64,000 bases of DNA from Aspidapion aeneum. Lineage: Eukaryota; Arthropoda; Insecta; Coleoptera; Brentidae. This document shows positions 45,061 to 57,229 of this stretch, in pieces. The notes below the pieces were generated by a model that saw nothing but the letters and a program-made list of their open reading frames with translations, ran no database searches and was not told the DNA's origin. The stretch lies in NCBI GenBank assembly GCA_963576565.1, contig OY755047.1, positions 24,187,171-24,251,170 on the forward strand. The letters run 5' to 3'. Within the stretch, counting starts at the first letter, position 1; each line of letters begins with the position of its first letter. The position numbers and the translations under genes are program-made.

Positions 45061-45599
45061 CCCTTAACAAAGTTAGCTTATCGGCAGAAAATTGACACGA
45101 CTTGCACACGAAACTTGATTTGTCCATAGACTATTACCTCCAATGGGTGGTTTAAAGTACATATTATATAAAATCTTCGAATAATTAAATTGTATTTTTT
45201 TAAAAAGCAAACCTACAAAATCAGACTTTGCTATTTTAAAAATAATTCCATTGTTCTACAATTAAGTGTTATCACTAAGCTATCACCCTGTGAGAGTTGT
45301 CGTTGGCAGATTTTTTTAAATTTATTTTTATTGTATGCACTTTTAGTTTATGGAGCGATATGTTATCAATGAAAAATACGAGTTTTATGCACGCTTAATA
45401 CTATAGCCTTGAGTGTTTCGTTTTTCCTATTCATAATGTACGTCATGAATTAATAAGTGGAAATTAATTATTGTTTTTAATTATACCAAATTAAAAACAA
45501 ATATATAGTTGAGAATAGATGAAAGCGGTACCTACCGCATCAAAGCTATGATGTACCGAATTAATTGGCAAAAATTGTCAAGAAGTTCATTCCTTATAA

Positions 45600-45684
45600 A
45601 AATTCTGTGGTAGGAAGTCAAAAGGGGGTAACTCTGGCTTTGCTACATATGAGTTACCCCCTTTTGACTTCCTACAACAGAATT
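45600..45684. repeat. 85-bp hairpin
   Basis: Arms with GTAGGAAGTCAAAAGGGGGT and its exact complement surround a 16-base loop. Imperfect outer arms ATTCTGT/ACAGAAT extend it. No coding capacity. Confidence 0.8.
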
Positions 45685-46109
45685 AATGTGCTTATAATAA
45701 TATTTTATTTCACTTGGTGAAAAAGTTATATTGTAAAATATATAAATCTTTATAATTGGAGAGTGACCACTGAAAACCTGATGAATCCATCCATAAACTG
45801 TCATTTGTTCTATAAACCGATAGTAGTAAAGTTGTTTGCAGCAAAACAATCAAAACATAGATAGACGATAGAACGGGTCCAGAAATATGGGACATCCTGT
45901 ATGTATAAATTTTCTCGCGTGACTTTTTTAACATAAATCACTAGCACTATAAATAACTATTATATAATATATATGTATTATTGGTTTATTTGTAATAAAA
46001 TCATTTGAAACGAGACGTAACTAAAAAGCAAGTAAAATACTTAGCCATAGAACTTTTTTTTACCATATCAACATAAGTTTTTCCCAGAGCCGCGTTTTTG
46101 GAGTCAATA

Positions 46110-46376
46110 GGGACTTATTGGAATAAAACCTGACTTTATTTTAGAGTCGACTTTATTTTGACACATTTACACAGAAAACAGCTGACCTCTCAAAATTCAC
46201 ATACCAAAGCCAAATTTAATAATAAAGAACTTTTATTTAATAAATACCGACACTAATAAATCCGGTTTTTAAATACACAAAGGCCGAATTTTGAAGGAAA
46301 GCAGCTGCTTTTTATATGTATGTGTCACCATAGGGTTGATTTTAAAATAAGGTCAGGTTTTATTCCAATAAGTGTC
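46110..46376. mobile_element. MITE family B, diverged copy 4
   Basis: Starts GGGACTTATTGGAATAAAAC after TA. The right tip has decayed to AATAAGTGTC. It is inverted relative to the copy at 46,608-46,885. Confidence 0.7.
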
Positions 46377-46607
46377 TGTTGAAAAAAATTAAGGAAGAAA
46401 TCACTGAATGATAATTTGTGCGCTAAGTATCATTAGGCTTCAGATGCCGAAGTATTTGTTAAAAAAATAAAAACTTCATGCTTTCTTTCGCCCAGAAAAA
46501 TACCACACAATAAATTTCAATTTTCATAGGGCACACCTCTGCCTGCCGCCCCCCTCCTACCGCAACATTCTTCCCTCCCTCCGCGGTTTGATGGCGCTGT
46601 GTCAATA

Positions 46608-46885
46608 GACACTTATTGGAATAAAACCTGGCCTTATTTAAAAATCGACCCTATGGTGACAGATTTACATATAAAAAACAGCTGCTCTGCTTCAAAATTC
46701 GGCCTTTGTGTATTTAAAAACCGGATTTATTAGTGTCGGTATTTATTAAATAAAAGTTAGCTTCTTTATTATTAAATTTGGCTTTGGTATGTGAATTTTG
46801 AGAGGTCAGCTGTTAGTTTTCTGTGTAAATGTGTCAAAATAAAGTCGAGTCTGAAATTAAGTCAGGTTTTATTCCAATAAGTCCT
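46608..46885. mobile_element. MITE family B, diverged copy 5
   Basis: Starts GACACTTATTGGAATAAAAC after TA and ends TTATTCCAATAAGTCC before a TTA. It forms an inverted pair with copy 4, with a ~230-bp GC-richer spacer. Confidence 0.7.
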
Positions 46886-47523
46886 TATTATCTTACTAAA
46901 CCTGGATTCTAAGTAAAGATGTTGAGAGAAAATATATTTTTTTTATAATTACTTAAACTTACTTTTTTCAATTATTGGATTATAACTTCTTTCCAATTTT
47001 TTGAAAATATTTAAAATGGGGCTGCAGATTAGTTGCAATCATATCATATCAACCAGTCATTAATTTTATTAGAAAATCAGAGTAATTTAATGCGTTGACA
47101 CAGTTTTCAAATAGGTAATAAAAACAACTTATTTATGCGAAAAATATGAATATGATAAGTAAATTTAAATATTTAGTATAAAATTGTTGAATATAAAGAG
47201 ATTTATGAAGAAAGTTGCTAATATTAAATCACTATCCATCGTAAAAATGACAAAAACAAAATCGATCATAAATTAATATGGTATAAGAGTCCAATGGCAA
47301 AAACGGAATTCTTAATAACCGGAGATTATACAAAAACGTCATTCATCAAAAGAAGACAAGAGTAAAATCGAAGTTTAGTACAAAGTCTTTTATCAAAACC
47401 GGACAAAAGGGGCCGGCCCTAGCATAAGCAACTCTCTCATTTCTTTTCATGTATACTGGTTCCACATTTAAATCGGGAATAAATAATATTATTGTTTTTG
47501 GATTCAAACATACATAAAAAATA

Positions 47524-47969
47524 CAGGGCTCTCAGCACTTTCATATTTTATGAAAATGTTCATATTTTTATTCAGACGTTTTTTTTCTTTTCTAAATAAG
47601 TTTATTATTTTTTCCATCAGGAAAAAATAATAAACTCAAATTAAATTTTAGAGATCAATAGTCAAAACAATGTCAAAGTTTCAAGATGAGTGGTTAACTA
47701 AAAAAGACGATAACAAGTATTTAATATCACAGTGGACTAAAAAACATGGAAAAAGTGAACTTTTTTGTATTGTGTGTTGTAAAGCCATAACGATCTCAAG
47801 AGGCTTTTTCTCCGTGCAACAGCATTCTGAAAAAGTTGGGCTTGGCTTAACCGGCCATTTGGTAGAGGACCAAAAAAAAACCAAATTTTTATTCATATAT
47901 TTTTCATGTTTTTATTAAAAAATGTCATATTTTTCATATTATTTTCCTGTTTATCTGTTGAGAGCCCTG
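47524..47969 (+). mobile_element. hAT-type element remnant (CAGGGCTCTCA tips)
   Basis: Terminal inverted repeats CAGGGCTCTCA...TGAGAGCCCTG are typical of hAT elements. The 8-bp flanks AAAAAATA and AAAATAAA are only similar. It contains the start of a transposase-like ORF at 47,670. Deleted internally. Confidence 0.75.
47670..47918 (+). pseudogene. N-terminal zinc-finger fragment of hAT-like transposase
   Basis: The 82-codon frame starts MSKFQDEWL. It contains FCIVCCKAITISRGFFSVQQHSE, which fits a CxxC...H-type zinc finger found at the N terminus of some hAT-related proteins. The frame then runs into AT-rich sequence and the right terminal repeat; the catalytic RNase-H-like core is absent, so it cannot be a transposase. 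Confidence 0.6.
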
Positions 47970-48778
47970 AAAATAAAAATGTCTGTTTTTTCCGTTAATT
48001 AGCTCCCCTGTCCTTCTTTTGAGAGGTCGAAATCGATGTTAACCGAACTGAACCTCTTGGTCAATTAACTGTAAATGAATCCTAACCTACATTCCAACAC
48101 CTGACCTTTTTATAGGATGGGCCGTGCTTAATCAAAAATGCCGTATGTACTATAGCAATCCGTATGTAGATACGGCATTTTCTTTAGGCATGGCAGTAAA
48201 GAAATTGCAGTGAAGGACGCTTCAGTTGCATAGCAATATCAAAACCGCTTTTCTTTAGGTGAACGTCACAAACTAGGTCCGACTGCTTTTTATAATTTTG
48301 TCCTTTTTGATTTTGTCAGGTTTTGATAAAAACGTTATACACAACTTCGATTTTGCACTTGTCTTGTTTTGAAGAATGACGTTTTTGATAATGTCCGGTT
48401 ATTTATAATACCGTTTTTAACATAAGACAGTTATGCCATTTTCCTTTATGATCTTAGACGATTTTTTATTTGTCCTTTGTGATAAACTATGACGATCCCT
48501 AATATTATATAAAAGATACAACATAATACAAGAAATCAAAGATTATTTGAATAAAGCCAAATCTTATTTGAATTGCGTGAAAACTCTTTTATCTAAAATA
48601 AAACTAATTCTCTACAGTACACCGGTCTATTTTTTCAGTGATGAGTTTTGTCATTTTGGCGAGACGCCCAACTTTTTCCTCTACGAAAATTCGTGAGAGT
48701 GAGTGTGCAGGCCTCGACATATGTCGAGCATCGGACTGACTAACCAATCATACGATTTTTAGGACAATGTCACAAATA

Positions 48779-49719
48779 CGATGTGTGACAATAAAAATAT
48801 AAGACTGTTGTAATAAATCTACTTTATTTAAATACTAATACAACTTAATGATGATCACCATCAATGTTGTCCCCTTCTCTATCGACGCAGCATTGCATGC
48901 GTTTTTTTCCAATGTTGGAAGCAATTTCACAAATCATCAGAGGAGAGGCTGTTAAGAAGTGTTGCTGTTTTTTCCTTGACGTGTTCTAATATTTCAAAAC
49001 GAATTCCTTTTAACGATTTTTTCACTTTCCGAAACAGGTTAAAGTCGCAAAGGGCCAAGTCTGGTGAATATGGTGGGTGGTTAACGACGGGGATCTTCTT
49101 ATTAGCTAAAAACTGCTTAATGGATAGGGCATTGTGGGCCGGTGCATTGTCCTCGTAGAGCAGCCACGCGTTGTTCTTCCACAAATCTGGATGTTTTTTC
49201 TTTACACGTTGCCTTAGCTACATGAATACTTCCAAATATAAATGTTGGTTCACTGTTTGACCCTCACGCGCCCATTCAATAAGAATAACACCCCTAATAT
49301 CGAAAAAAAAACAATGAGCATCGCTGCTATGGATGTGCTGGAGCGCCCTTCTCGTTCATCATGTTTAACTTCCTCACGACCCTCGAAAAAGCTTTTATGC
49401 TAATAAAAATCATTGCACGAGACATATACTGTTTTTCGTAGACATCTTTTAGCATTTGAAAATATTCAGTAGCCGTTTTTTGAGTTTTACTTTAAATTAA
49501 TACGATGCTCAATTTTTTAGTTTGTCATAATTCCGGCAAATGAGCTATGCACGATCCGCTTCAAATCTCTGCGTAAGCCAAACTAGTAAAGGAAAGGCCA
49601 CAAGATTGCGCGCGGTAGTAGAACGCACATCAAGGTGAATAACTCCAACCGCCTGAGGCGTGGAGATTTAAAACCTGTTAATACGGGGGCCAATCTTAAA
49701 AAAATTTTGTTACACCTCG
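48779..49719 (-). mobile_element. Dead mariner (DD34D) transposon with TA target sites
   Basis: 941 bp between TA dinucleotides (48,777-48,778 and 49,720-49,721), with ~24-bp terminal repeats CGATGTGTGACAA / TTGTTACACCTCG. Minus-strand coding blocks are a helix-turn-helix-side block with HKSFFEGREEVKHDE, the VNQHLYLEVF block and the catalytic block at 49,184-48,927. There the second Asp (YEDNAPAH) and third Asp (ALCDF) are 34 residues apart. Several stops and frameshifts separate them. The tail reads NCFQHWKK after a stop. Confidence 0.9.
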
Positions 49720-49729
49720 TATACTTTTA

Positions 49730-50095
49730 AACACTTATTATAGGCTACGGAATATTTACAAAATTAAAAATAGACTGCAGTACTGTGAACTATTTAAAAG
49801 TGATCATAACATAAATTAAATGTATTATTGTACGTTGTAGTACCTACCTATCAGTATGCCGGATATGGTTTTTAACCAGTCATCTAAAAAGATCAAGAAA
49901 TATTTAATCAGACGATCTACTTTTACTTGATTCAGATTCCGATCAAGGAATTCTGTAAATTTAACAAAACGACAAAAATATTAAGTGAAATTGCTGAAAA
50001 GTCACAGACGAAATGTTTTAAAGAACAGGCACACCGTTGCACATCTTAGTATTTAAACAAGAAATTAAAGAACTAAGACGAGTTGTGGTACGGTT
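49730..50095. other. Nothing recognised
   Basis: AT-rich sequence between mariner and LINE remnants. No feature seen. Confidence 0.4.
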
Positions 50096-50099
50096 CATA

Positions 50100-50400
50100 T
50101 AAATGCAAAAAAAGCAAAATGAACTCCATAACGCGAAACTTATATATAAATTTGGATTATGGGTTTCATGCAGGCAGATATTGTAGTGATAATGTTTTTT
50201 GTCTTAAACAAGTAATCAAGAAAAGGAGTGAAATGTAGAGACTCATGTTACCTTTGTGGACATACAAAAAGCATATGATAACGTTCCAGTAGAAAAATTA
50301 TCAATCATACATAGACAAAAGCGATAAAAGAACTAAAATTGGAAATCGACTTTCAAAAGAATTCCTGGTAAATTCCTGACAGGGATGTTGTATCTATCTA
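50100..50400 (+). mobile_element. LINE type 1 fragment
   Basis: The plus strand carries GFHAG and, in another frame, THVTFVDIQKAYDNVPVEKL (RT motif A region). It then jumps to KIGNRLSKEFLV. Confidence 0.75.
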
Positions 50401-51125
50401 ACTCTTTTTAAAATATTTCCAAACCAGTAAAAACCTTTCATTTTAAAATTTGTATTGGAGAACTTGGTTTTACTTTTATCTCAATTCTTTTTACGGAATA
50501 AAGTTTTCGCGTACCTGGCTTTTTTTACATGAAATGCCTTTGTTATGCTTAATATTTTTATATAGCAGTAATGATACATACCGTAGACCATGTGGTTAAG
50601 CATGGGTATAGCGCTAAGAAATTACCTAGGAACCTACTTTCTTATTTTCCGCGCAATTTTTTTTTCGTGCCAGTGATTTCGGTAGTGTTATGGTAATTTG
50701 TAAATTTTGAAATGCAGAAATCAATTCCGCCACTAATTCTTTTAAATTAACAAAAACCGAATACTTTAAAGCGGCAGAAGGCACAACATAATTAGGTTTG
50801 CCTTTATTTCTTGAAAAAAAAAACCCTTATGCATTTACTAAAAATATTTATAACTGTATTAGTAGATATACACGGTGTCCTATAAGTAGAGGAACACTTA
50901 AATAACTCAAAAAGTAGCAGTTTTTCAAAAAAAATTATAATTTCTACAAATGTCACTCTCTCGTGGTGCATATGTATCATGTTGACTTTGACATTGCATT
51001 GACACATTGTTTGTAGGTTATTCTAGGATCAAACAGCTTTTTCAAAAGGTTATTTTTCTTGACGTTAAGTGATGTCAAAATTATCTTTTCAAAAATGTAC
51101 GCATGTCGTGGGTTTTAAAAAAACA
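50400..51125. other. Unresolved, possible MITE pieces
   Basis: CACGGTGTCCTATAAGTAG at about 50,871 resembles the tip of ACAGGGTGTCC-type elements, but no matching right end is clear. Confidence 0.3.
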
Positions 51126-51129
51126 TAAA

Positions 51130-51630
51130 TAGATCCATGACGGACCTGATACCTTCCTAGCTAGCCTATTAGCACACTTCAAGTTAAGCCATGATATATC
51201 AGCCTTGAAAACAGTTTTTGTAAATATCTCAAAAACTAAAGCTCCTACGAATTTTTGGTTGGAACACAAATTATTGAGCAAAATGTAGTCTACTATCTTC
51301 CGAAAACCGCATCTTGATGCGATGCTCCGTTAAAAAGTAGTCATTTTTAAATTAGTAGTCATTAGCATTAATGGATTTTGGCCAAAATCTAATAAGCTCG
51401 TTAGAATGTCGAACACTATTTTATCTAAAAATTTAGTGGAAATCGATTCAGCGGTTTAGGAGCTATCGTGTTACGGACAGACATACACACACACAGACAG
51501 GGATATTGCTAATAAGATAGATCAAAATACATCCAAATAACACATTTTTAGCGTTATCTCAAAAAAATTTTTTTCGTCGAAAATAATACCTTCTCTAGCC
51601 ATTGCTGTGCGGGCTAAGAAGGTAAAAATA
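51130..51630 (+). repeat. Family A repeat, copy 3
   Basis: Full-length copy from GATCCATGACGGACCTGATAC to GGGCTAAGAAGGTAAAAAT, in the same orientation as 235-725. A CACACACACAGACAG run is present. A second short start (GATCCATGATGGATCTGATCC) follows at about 51,642. Confidence 0.75.
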
Positions 51631-51989
51631 ATATTAAATTGATCCATGATGGATCTGATCCATTCCTAACAATGTTGCCATTTACACATTATTACATTTT
51701 TTAAGCTACAGAAAAAAATTCATTTCTAATACTTTTTAATTAGTAACCGGCAATTCTTTTTTTGTGGCTTAAAAAATATGTTTGAAAGTAAATGGCCACT
51801 ATGTCCCCAAAATCGCATGTCAGCCCGAAGGTCGAAAAATTTCTGGGCACTTTGTTAGGAATCACTTTCAAGAATTTTAGCATAGGAAAAAGTTGTTCGT
51901 GTCGGCTAAATAAATATATGTACGAAAATTCAGCCTGTTACTTATTCATCACTTAAAAAATTGACCGGTGTACTGTGGACTAACAACAA

Positions 51990-52560
51990 ACAACAAATTA
52001 TCAAACTAAAAAAGGAAAATCAAACGGCTGAAATCAAGAGATGAGTAAAATTGGCCTGGGGAGAATTCGGTAAATTATGCTACATATTAAAAAATAAAAA
52101 ATATCTTCAGTACCTCAAAACGAAACAGTACAATCAGTGTATCCTTTCTGTACTTACCTATGGATCCCGGACCTGGACACTTACAAAATCAAACATGGAT
52201 AAGGTAACAAAAGCCCAAAAATCAATGGAAATACGAATGTTACGTGTAAAGCTAACAGATAGAAAAAGAAATTAATGGCTAAGAAATAAAACAAAAGTAA
52301 GGAATGTCAGAGGAGAAGTAGCAAAATTAAAATGGAAATTTGCCGGTCATAATATCAGGACAAGTGCATTGTAACCTGGAGACCTTGTGAAAATAAAAGA
52401 AGTAGGGGAAGACCCCAAATGAGATGAGCGGACGATTTGAAGAGACATGCAGGAGCTAGATGGATGAACACGGCGACAGACAGAGAAGAATGGAAGATAT
52501 TGGGGGAGGCCTATGTCCAAAGATGGATCGAACAAGACCAGATAGATAGATAGATAGATA
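51990..52560 (+). mobile_element. LINE 3' end (type 4) with GATA-repeat tail
   Basis: The plus strand encodes LSVLTYGSRTWTLTKSNMDK and AQKSMEIRMLRVKLTDRKRN, then after stops KLKWKFAGH and a GEAYVQRW-type end. This order is diagnostic of a common insect LINE ORF tail. It ends in a (GATA) microsatellite at about 52,540-52,560. Confidence 0.85.
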
Positions 52561-52604
52561 CATAGACTGTAGACTAAAAGTAAGCAATTAAGAAAAGCTT
52601 GTAT

Positions 52605-52800
52605 CATGGGCACACCCATTGGGGGGGGGGGGGCGGGCCCCCCTTAAGCCCAAGACTTTTTTTTAGATATTTTCCACATATTTCATGAATAAAAAGATAA
52701 AAGAGCATAAATTACGACATTATGAGGCTTCGGGTCCCCCCCCCCCCCCAAAGGCCTCGAGGCCCCCCAAGACATGATCCTGGGTGCACCACTGCTTGTA
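52605..52800. mobile_element. MITE family F with G13 and C14 tracts, copy 1
   Basis: GGGCACACCCATT is followed by G13 (52,621-52,633). A C14 tract (52,736-52,749) precedes the CCTGGGTGCACCACTG right tip. The interior has TTTCCACATATTTCATGAAT. A second copy lies at 53,206-53,402. Confidence 0.7.
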
Positions 52801-53205
52801 TAGTATTTACTATGAATCCAAATTCAGACTTTTTTCATAAATCGTACTTCTTAATGCGGAGAAATTGGAGCTATGGTTGCATTCCTTTTTAGGAGCTGGT
52901 TAAAGTCAGATAGGTCAAAAAAATTGCCAATACAATCGCCGGCAGAAAAAATGTGTATGCCAAAAATGGACATGAGTTTACTTTCTTTCATGATCATGAT
53001 AGATTACTGATCTCGTTAAAAATCGAAAGTAAAATTTTAAATAAAAAATAATTGAATAATTCAGAAGAATCTCTCTTTTAAATTTAGGTTTCAGCAATAA
53101 ATTATTGTTTTATTTATTTATTTAAACAAAGTCAACAAAATAAATTACTAAGGTTTAACAATTTCTTGTGGGCATACAAATGAACCCAAATGTTTGTATA
53201 TGTAT

Positions 53206-53402
53206 GCATGGGCGCACCCAGTGGGGGGGGCTCGGGGCCCGGGCTCCCCAAACCTAAGCTTTTTTTAGATTTTTTCCACATATTCCATGAATAACAACTT
53301 AAAATGGCATAAAATACGACATCATAGGGCCTCGGGTCCCCCCTGGAGGCCCCCCAGAGGTCTCGGCCCTCCCAAGACATATTCCTGGGTACGCCACTGT
53401 TC
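53206..53402. mobile_element. MITE family F, copy 2
   Basis: Tips TGGGCGCACCCAGTGGGGGG and CCTGGGTACGCCACTG. The interior shares TTTTCCACATATTCCATGAA with copy 1. G- and C-rich tracts are shorter and mixed. Confidence 0.7.
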
Positions 53403-53404
53403 AT

Positions 53405-54845
53405 GTCCTACGTAAGACCAAATTTAATTAATTATTTACATAATTATTTGACAAATACGCGAATTATCGACAAAAGAAAATCTAAACAAAACAAGTAGTA
53501 AAAAAATAGTAGATAATAATACATAATACCCAATAAAAAATAATATATTGAATGAGCAAATAAGCGATAAAAAATAAGAAAAATATTCTGGCAATTAATG
53601 GGCACCTAAGGTTACACGATTAATTTGTAATGTAATTTTTACCCATTTTGGTCCGCCACACAGTGGAACGTTCTGAAGATCTAGGTGGACAACCCCTGGG
53701 CAACATTAACACTCTTTAATGCTTGATTTTTTTAGCTTTAAAATAACATAAAATATTTAGAAGCATTTAGTATTTGCAATATTACCTACCTCTTATATAG
53801 GGTGATTCAGATTTTAACGATTTTAAGATTTGTAGTTATATTGTATGTTTTTAACGAAAATTGTTTCAACAAATTTTATAACAATGAAGTAACGGTATAT
53901 ATTTTTTTTAGTTTTTGCAAAAAGGAATTTAAATAAAACAGTTTTGCAATATACAAGGTGTTGAAAAATTTAAATAGACATTTTAGGCGGTAAGGGACGA
54001 TGAAGAAAAAAATTCCGCTCTCATCTGTCACTATATGAAAAATAAATGCATTAAAAATTTTAAACCTCTCACCCCTTGCCCGGGGTGAAACCAACCCCTA
54101 AAATTATAATGGAAAATGTTCATCGGATGGCATTATCTTTAAAGTGGTTTAATGTGAGAAAATTTAAGAGATATTTGGATTTTAATTTTATATAACTAAG
54201 AAAGTTTAAAAAATATTTATTCAATTGAAAAATTCCATTTTTATTTGAAAAATATCATTACTTAACATAACAAATAATAGAATAATTAACACAAGTCCAT
54301 TTTATTATTATCATGGAAACTAAACTGTGTTAATTAATTTCTCAATCTGACACAAAAAAGACAAGAAAAATATATTATCATATTTCTAAAACCGCATAAT
54401 AATAACTCGCTCCGTTTAAAACTTAATTTTTTGGATTTTTTTAACCTCAAAAAACTTCCCTTGGGGTTTGGTGCAGATGCATTTTTATTAAGCTTGGTTA
54501 AGCTTGTGACAGAGTGAAAAGTTACTGTTTACAAAAATTCGTGAAAGTCGAGAGTTTCAAAAAACCATCCTACAGACATACATAGGACATATTCTTAAAT
54601 TACATAACCTCTACTCCCCCCTCCGTAATGCATTTTTAAGAAAAAATATATTCAAGAATCATGACAGTGTATCGCAAGGTTAATAACCCTCCTTCCCCCT
54701 TGAGCGTTACGTACTTTAGGAATCGGCCCATAAACTACAAGGGGGTTTATGAGGATTTAGGAGACGAAGACATACCAATTTTGGTAAAAAAGTGGCGCTA
54801 TTCCGAGCTGTATCAAAGAAAACATTTATATGCGTTTTCAAAATA
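53405..54845. other. Unresolved repeat-rich stretch
   Basis: ATAGGGTGATTCAGATTTTAA at about 53,797 may pair with TTAATCTGGACACCCTGTAG at about 55,617-55,640, which would make one element split by the family A copy at 54,848. No coding sequence recognised. Confidence 0.3.
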
Positions 54846-54847
54846 TT

Positions 54848-55335
54848 GAGAAATCCATGAGGGATCTGATACCTAGCTAGCGTATTAGCACACTTCAAGT
54901 GAAGCCATGATAATATATCAGCTTTGAAAAGTTTTTTGTATATATCTGAGGAACTGAAGCTCTTACGAAGTTTTTAGTTATAACACGAATTATTGAGCAA
55001 AATATAGTCTACTATATTACAAAAACTGTAAATTTTAATTGTCGAAAAACTGTCATTAGCATTAATAGATTTTGACCAAATTCTAATCAGCTCGTAAGAG
55101 TGTCGAGCACTATTTTACCTGAAAATTTTATGAAAATCGGTTCAGCAGTTTAGGAGCTATCGAGTTACGGACAGAAATAATAAACACACACACAGACACC
55201 TAGACAGACATCACGACGATATTGCTAGATAGGTCAAAATACACCCAAATAACACATTTTCGGCGTTATCTAAAAAAAAAGAATATAATACCTATTAATA
55301 ATACCATTGCTATGCGGGCTAGGAAGGCAAAAACT
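54848..55335 (+). repeat. Family A repeat, copy 4
   Basis: Runs from AATCCATGAGGGATCTGATACC to GCGGGCTAGGAAGGCAAAAAC; contains the CACACACACAGACAC run. Confidence 0.75.
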
Positions 55336-55917
55336 AAAAATTGTGACTTTTTGAAAAAAATAAAGTCCTAAAAAAATTGTTCATTTTATTGGCCTAGTCA
55401 TATAGTTTTATTCAATTTGTTTAAAAGAAGGCGACAATATTTTAATTTTTCGAATAACACAATTTAATTTTTTAAGCATTATTTTGAAACCCCCTGTAGA
55501 TATTTTTAACTTCGACACTGCATCCGATTAAGCTCGCAATAGCGCCACTTTTTTCCTTCTGAACGAATATCGTAAGTGTTACCGTTTCTGAAAATCCCAC
55601 AAAGCCCTATGTACTTACTTTAATCTGGACACCCTGTAGACAAACAGACACATTGACTCATCGTGATATAGAAAAATGCACGAAGATTGACTAATTTAGG
55701 TTAGAAAATCCCCAAAGGGCACATTTGTGAATGTATCAAAAAGAAAATGTCATTAAATACAAATAATACGTTTTCTATTTTTAGAGTTTGTAGCGTTTTT
55801 ATTTTCCGCTACAAAGAAAATTTAGAAAACACTTAAAAATAGCCTATTTCTATATTTTCTTTCTTTTAGTAACTTATTTTAACAAATTCTAATTAAAACA
55901 TTAATAAAAAAAATTAT

Positions 55918-55990
55918 TGTGCTCTTGCTGAGATTTGATCTCGGGCCTGCTGGTTACGAGGCCGATGCGCTGTACCTTGTTCCATTGTGG
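55918..55990 (-). repeat. Decayed tRNA-like / SINE segment
   Basis: On the minus strand, GGTACAGCGCATCGGCCTCG with TAACCAGCAGGCCCGAGATC resembles a tRNA body from D loop to T arm. The B box (GATCAAATCTC) and anticodon stem are degraded, so it is not a functional tRNA. Confidence 0.45.
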
Positions 55991-56129
55991 CAGATAGAAA
56001 TTTTTTTGCTGTTACATTTGGACCGCAGAATAAGAAGCCTTGGGCTATGGAAAACTATAAAAGTTATGAAAATTGACTTTTTTACATAAATATTTTTTAA
56101 TGAAGTTTCACACTTATTGGAAGTCCTCT

Positions 56130-56609
56130 TTAATATTTAGAAAGTTTTTTCGCCATTTTGTCGTCTATTGGTTGGCACCTTATTTCCATTAACACATCTG
56201 AGTATGAAGGGAATTGTTTATTCGTTGTCTCAGCCGTAGTATCGATCGCAGGGAATGAGTATGCCGCAGGCGCACATTTTCTGGTCCCCTCCAGAACGGG
56301 TGCAAAAATTAGGTCGGCCGATCGATCTTTCCTTTTTCTTCGACATTTTGAACAGCAAACAGCAAAAATTTTTGCAGTGATAAGTGATTTCATTTTTTGG
56401 TGATGAAATTTTAAAAAATGGTAAGTTTACCTTATTAAATCCAAGCTGAAGGATTCTTCTTGTTGTTGAACCAAAAATTTAAGGGTTTTCTTGAAATTAT
56501 GTCCATCTTTTTCCTTGTTACAGAAAAGAAAAGGCAATTTTCCATCATGGCGTTGGCGTGGCCGCTGTAACGCGCTAGTCATAATGGCGTAAATTTTTGA
56601 CGGGGCCAT
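56130..56609 (-). other. Two unrecognised open frames
   Basis: Frames of 60 and 87 codons follow each other on the minus strand. The second has a CCSKCRRKRKDR basic/Cys stretch. I recognise no domain, and no splice pair joins them convincingly. They may be part of an unknown repeat. Confidence 0.2.
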
Positions 56610-56639
56610 AGGATGACAGGGGTGAGTTGAGCTGATTTT

Positions 56640-57225
56640 TTTTCAACAAATAAAAACATCAGTGTTTCTCCTGTGGTTTTGTTTTTGCCTGTTTTTTATT
56701 TTATTTTTGAAACCGTTTTTTTACCGGGGTAATTTTTTATTCCAGAGTTTCTGGGTAAGACAAAAATCGACCATCTTACCTCTATGGGTTAGTTTCCGAC
56801 ACTGCAAGTATGAGTAACCGATTGAGGTTTAAGAGGGAACATCACACACAACAAACCTCATCTTTCTATTTCGTGACGTCACGTGAGGATTTGCAGCTCC
56901 TTGTAATATGGGCACTCAGGCTTTATGAGATTGAAAGAATACCTAGTCTGTATTTGCAGGTATTTGGTTGACATGGTGATAAAACATCCTAATTGGTTCC
57001 ATTATAAGTGATTACCTATCTGAATAATTAATTACTATTTTTCTATTTGAATTTTAAGGTAAAACCTAAACTTTGATATCTTCTTATAAACTAAACAGTT
57101 TATTCTTTAAATTTTTTAACATAAACTTTTAAATTTTCTAATTGATTAAACTGAAATTTTTTTCTTAATGAATTAAACTTAAAACTTTTAATTATTCTTA
57201 ATTATTAAAAATAACAAGCTGAAGG
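56640..57225. other. Sequence upstream of the LTR element, nothing recognised
   Basis: AT-rich, with a GTGACGTCACGTGA site near 56,874. No gene seen. Confidence 0.3.
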
Positions 57226-57229
57226 AGGA

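Larger units (their letters stand above)
47230..48503. mobile_element. 1.27-kb element with ~130-bp TIRs, host of a nested hAT remnant
   Basis: The left block with AATAACCGGA, AAAAACGTCATTC and AAATCGAAG is mirrored at 48,290-48,500 by CTTCGATTTTGC, GAATGACGTTTTT and TCCGGTTATT. The ends pair CATCGTAAAAATGACAAA with TTTGTCCTTTGTGATAAAC loosely. The original interior is displaced by the hAT element. Confidence 0.65.

Noticed and set aside
55918..55990. tRNA-Thr-like gene on the minus strand
   Set aside because: The anticodon stem has mismatches and the B box is degraded.
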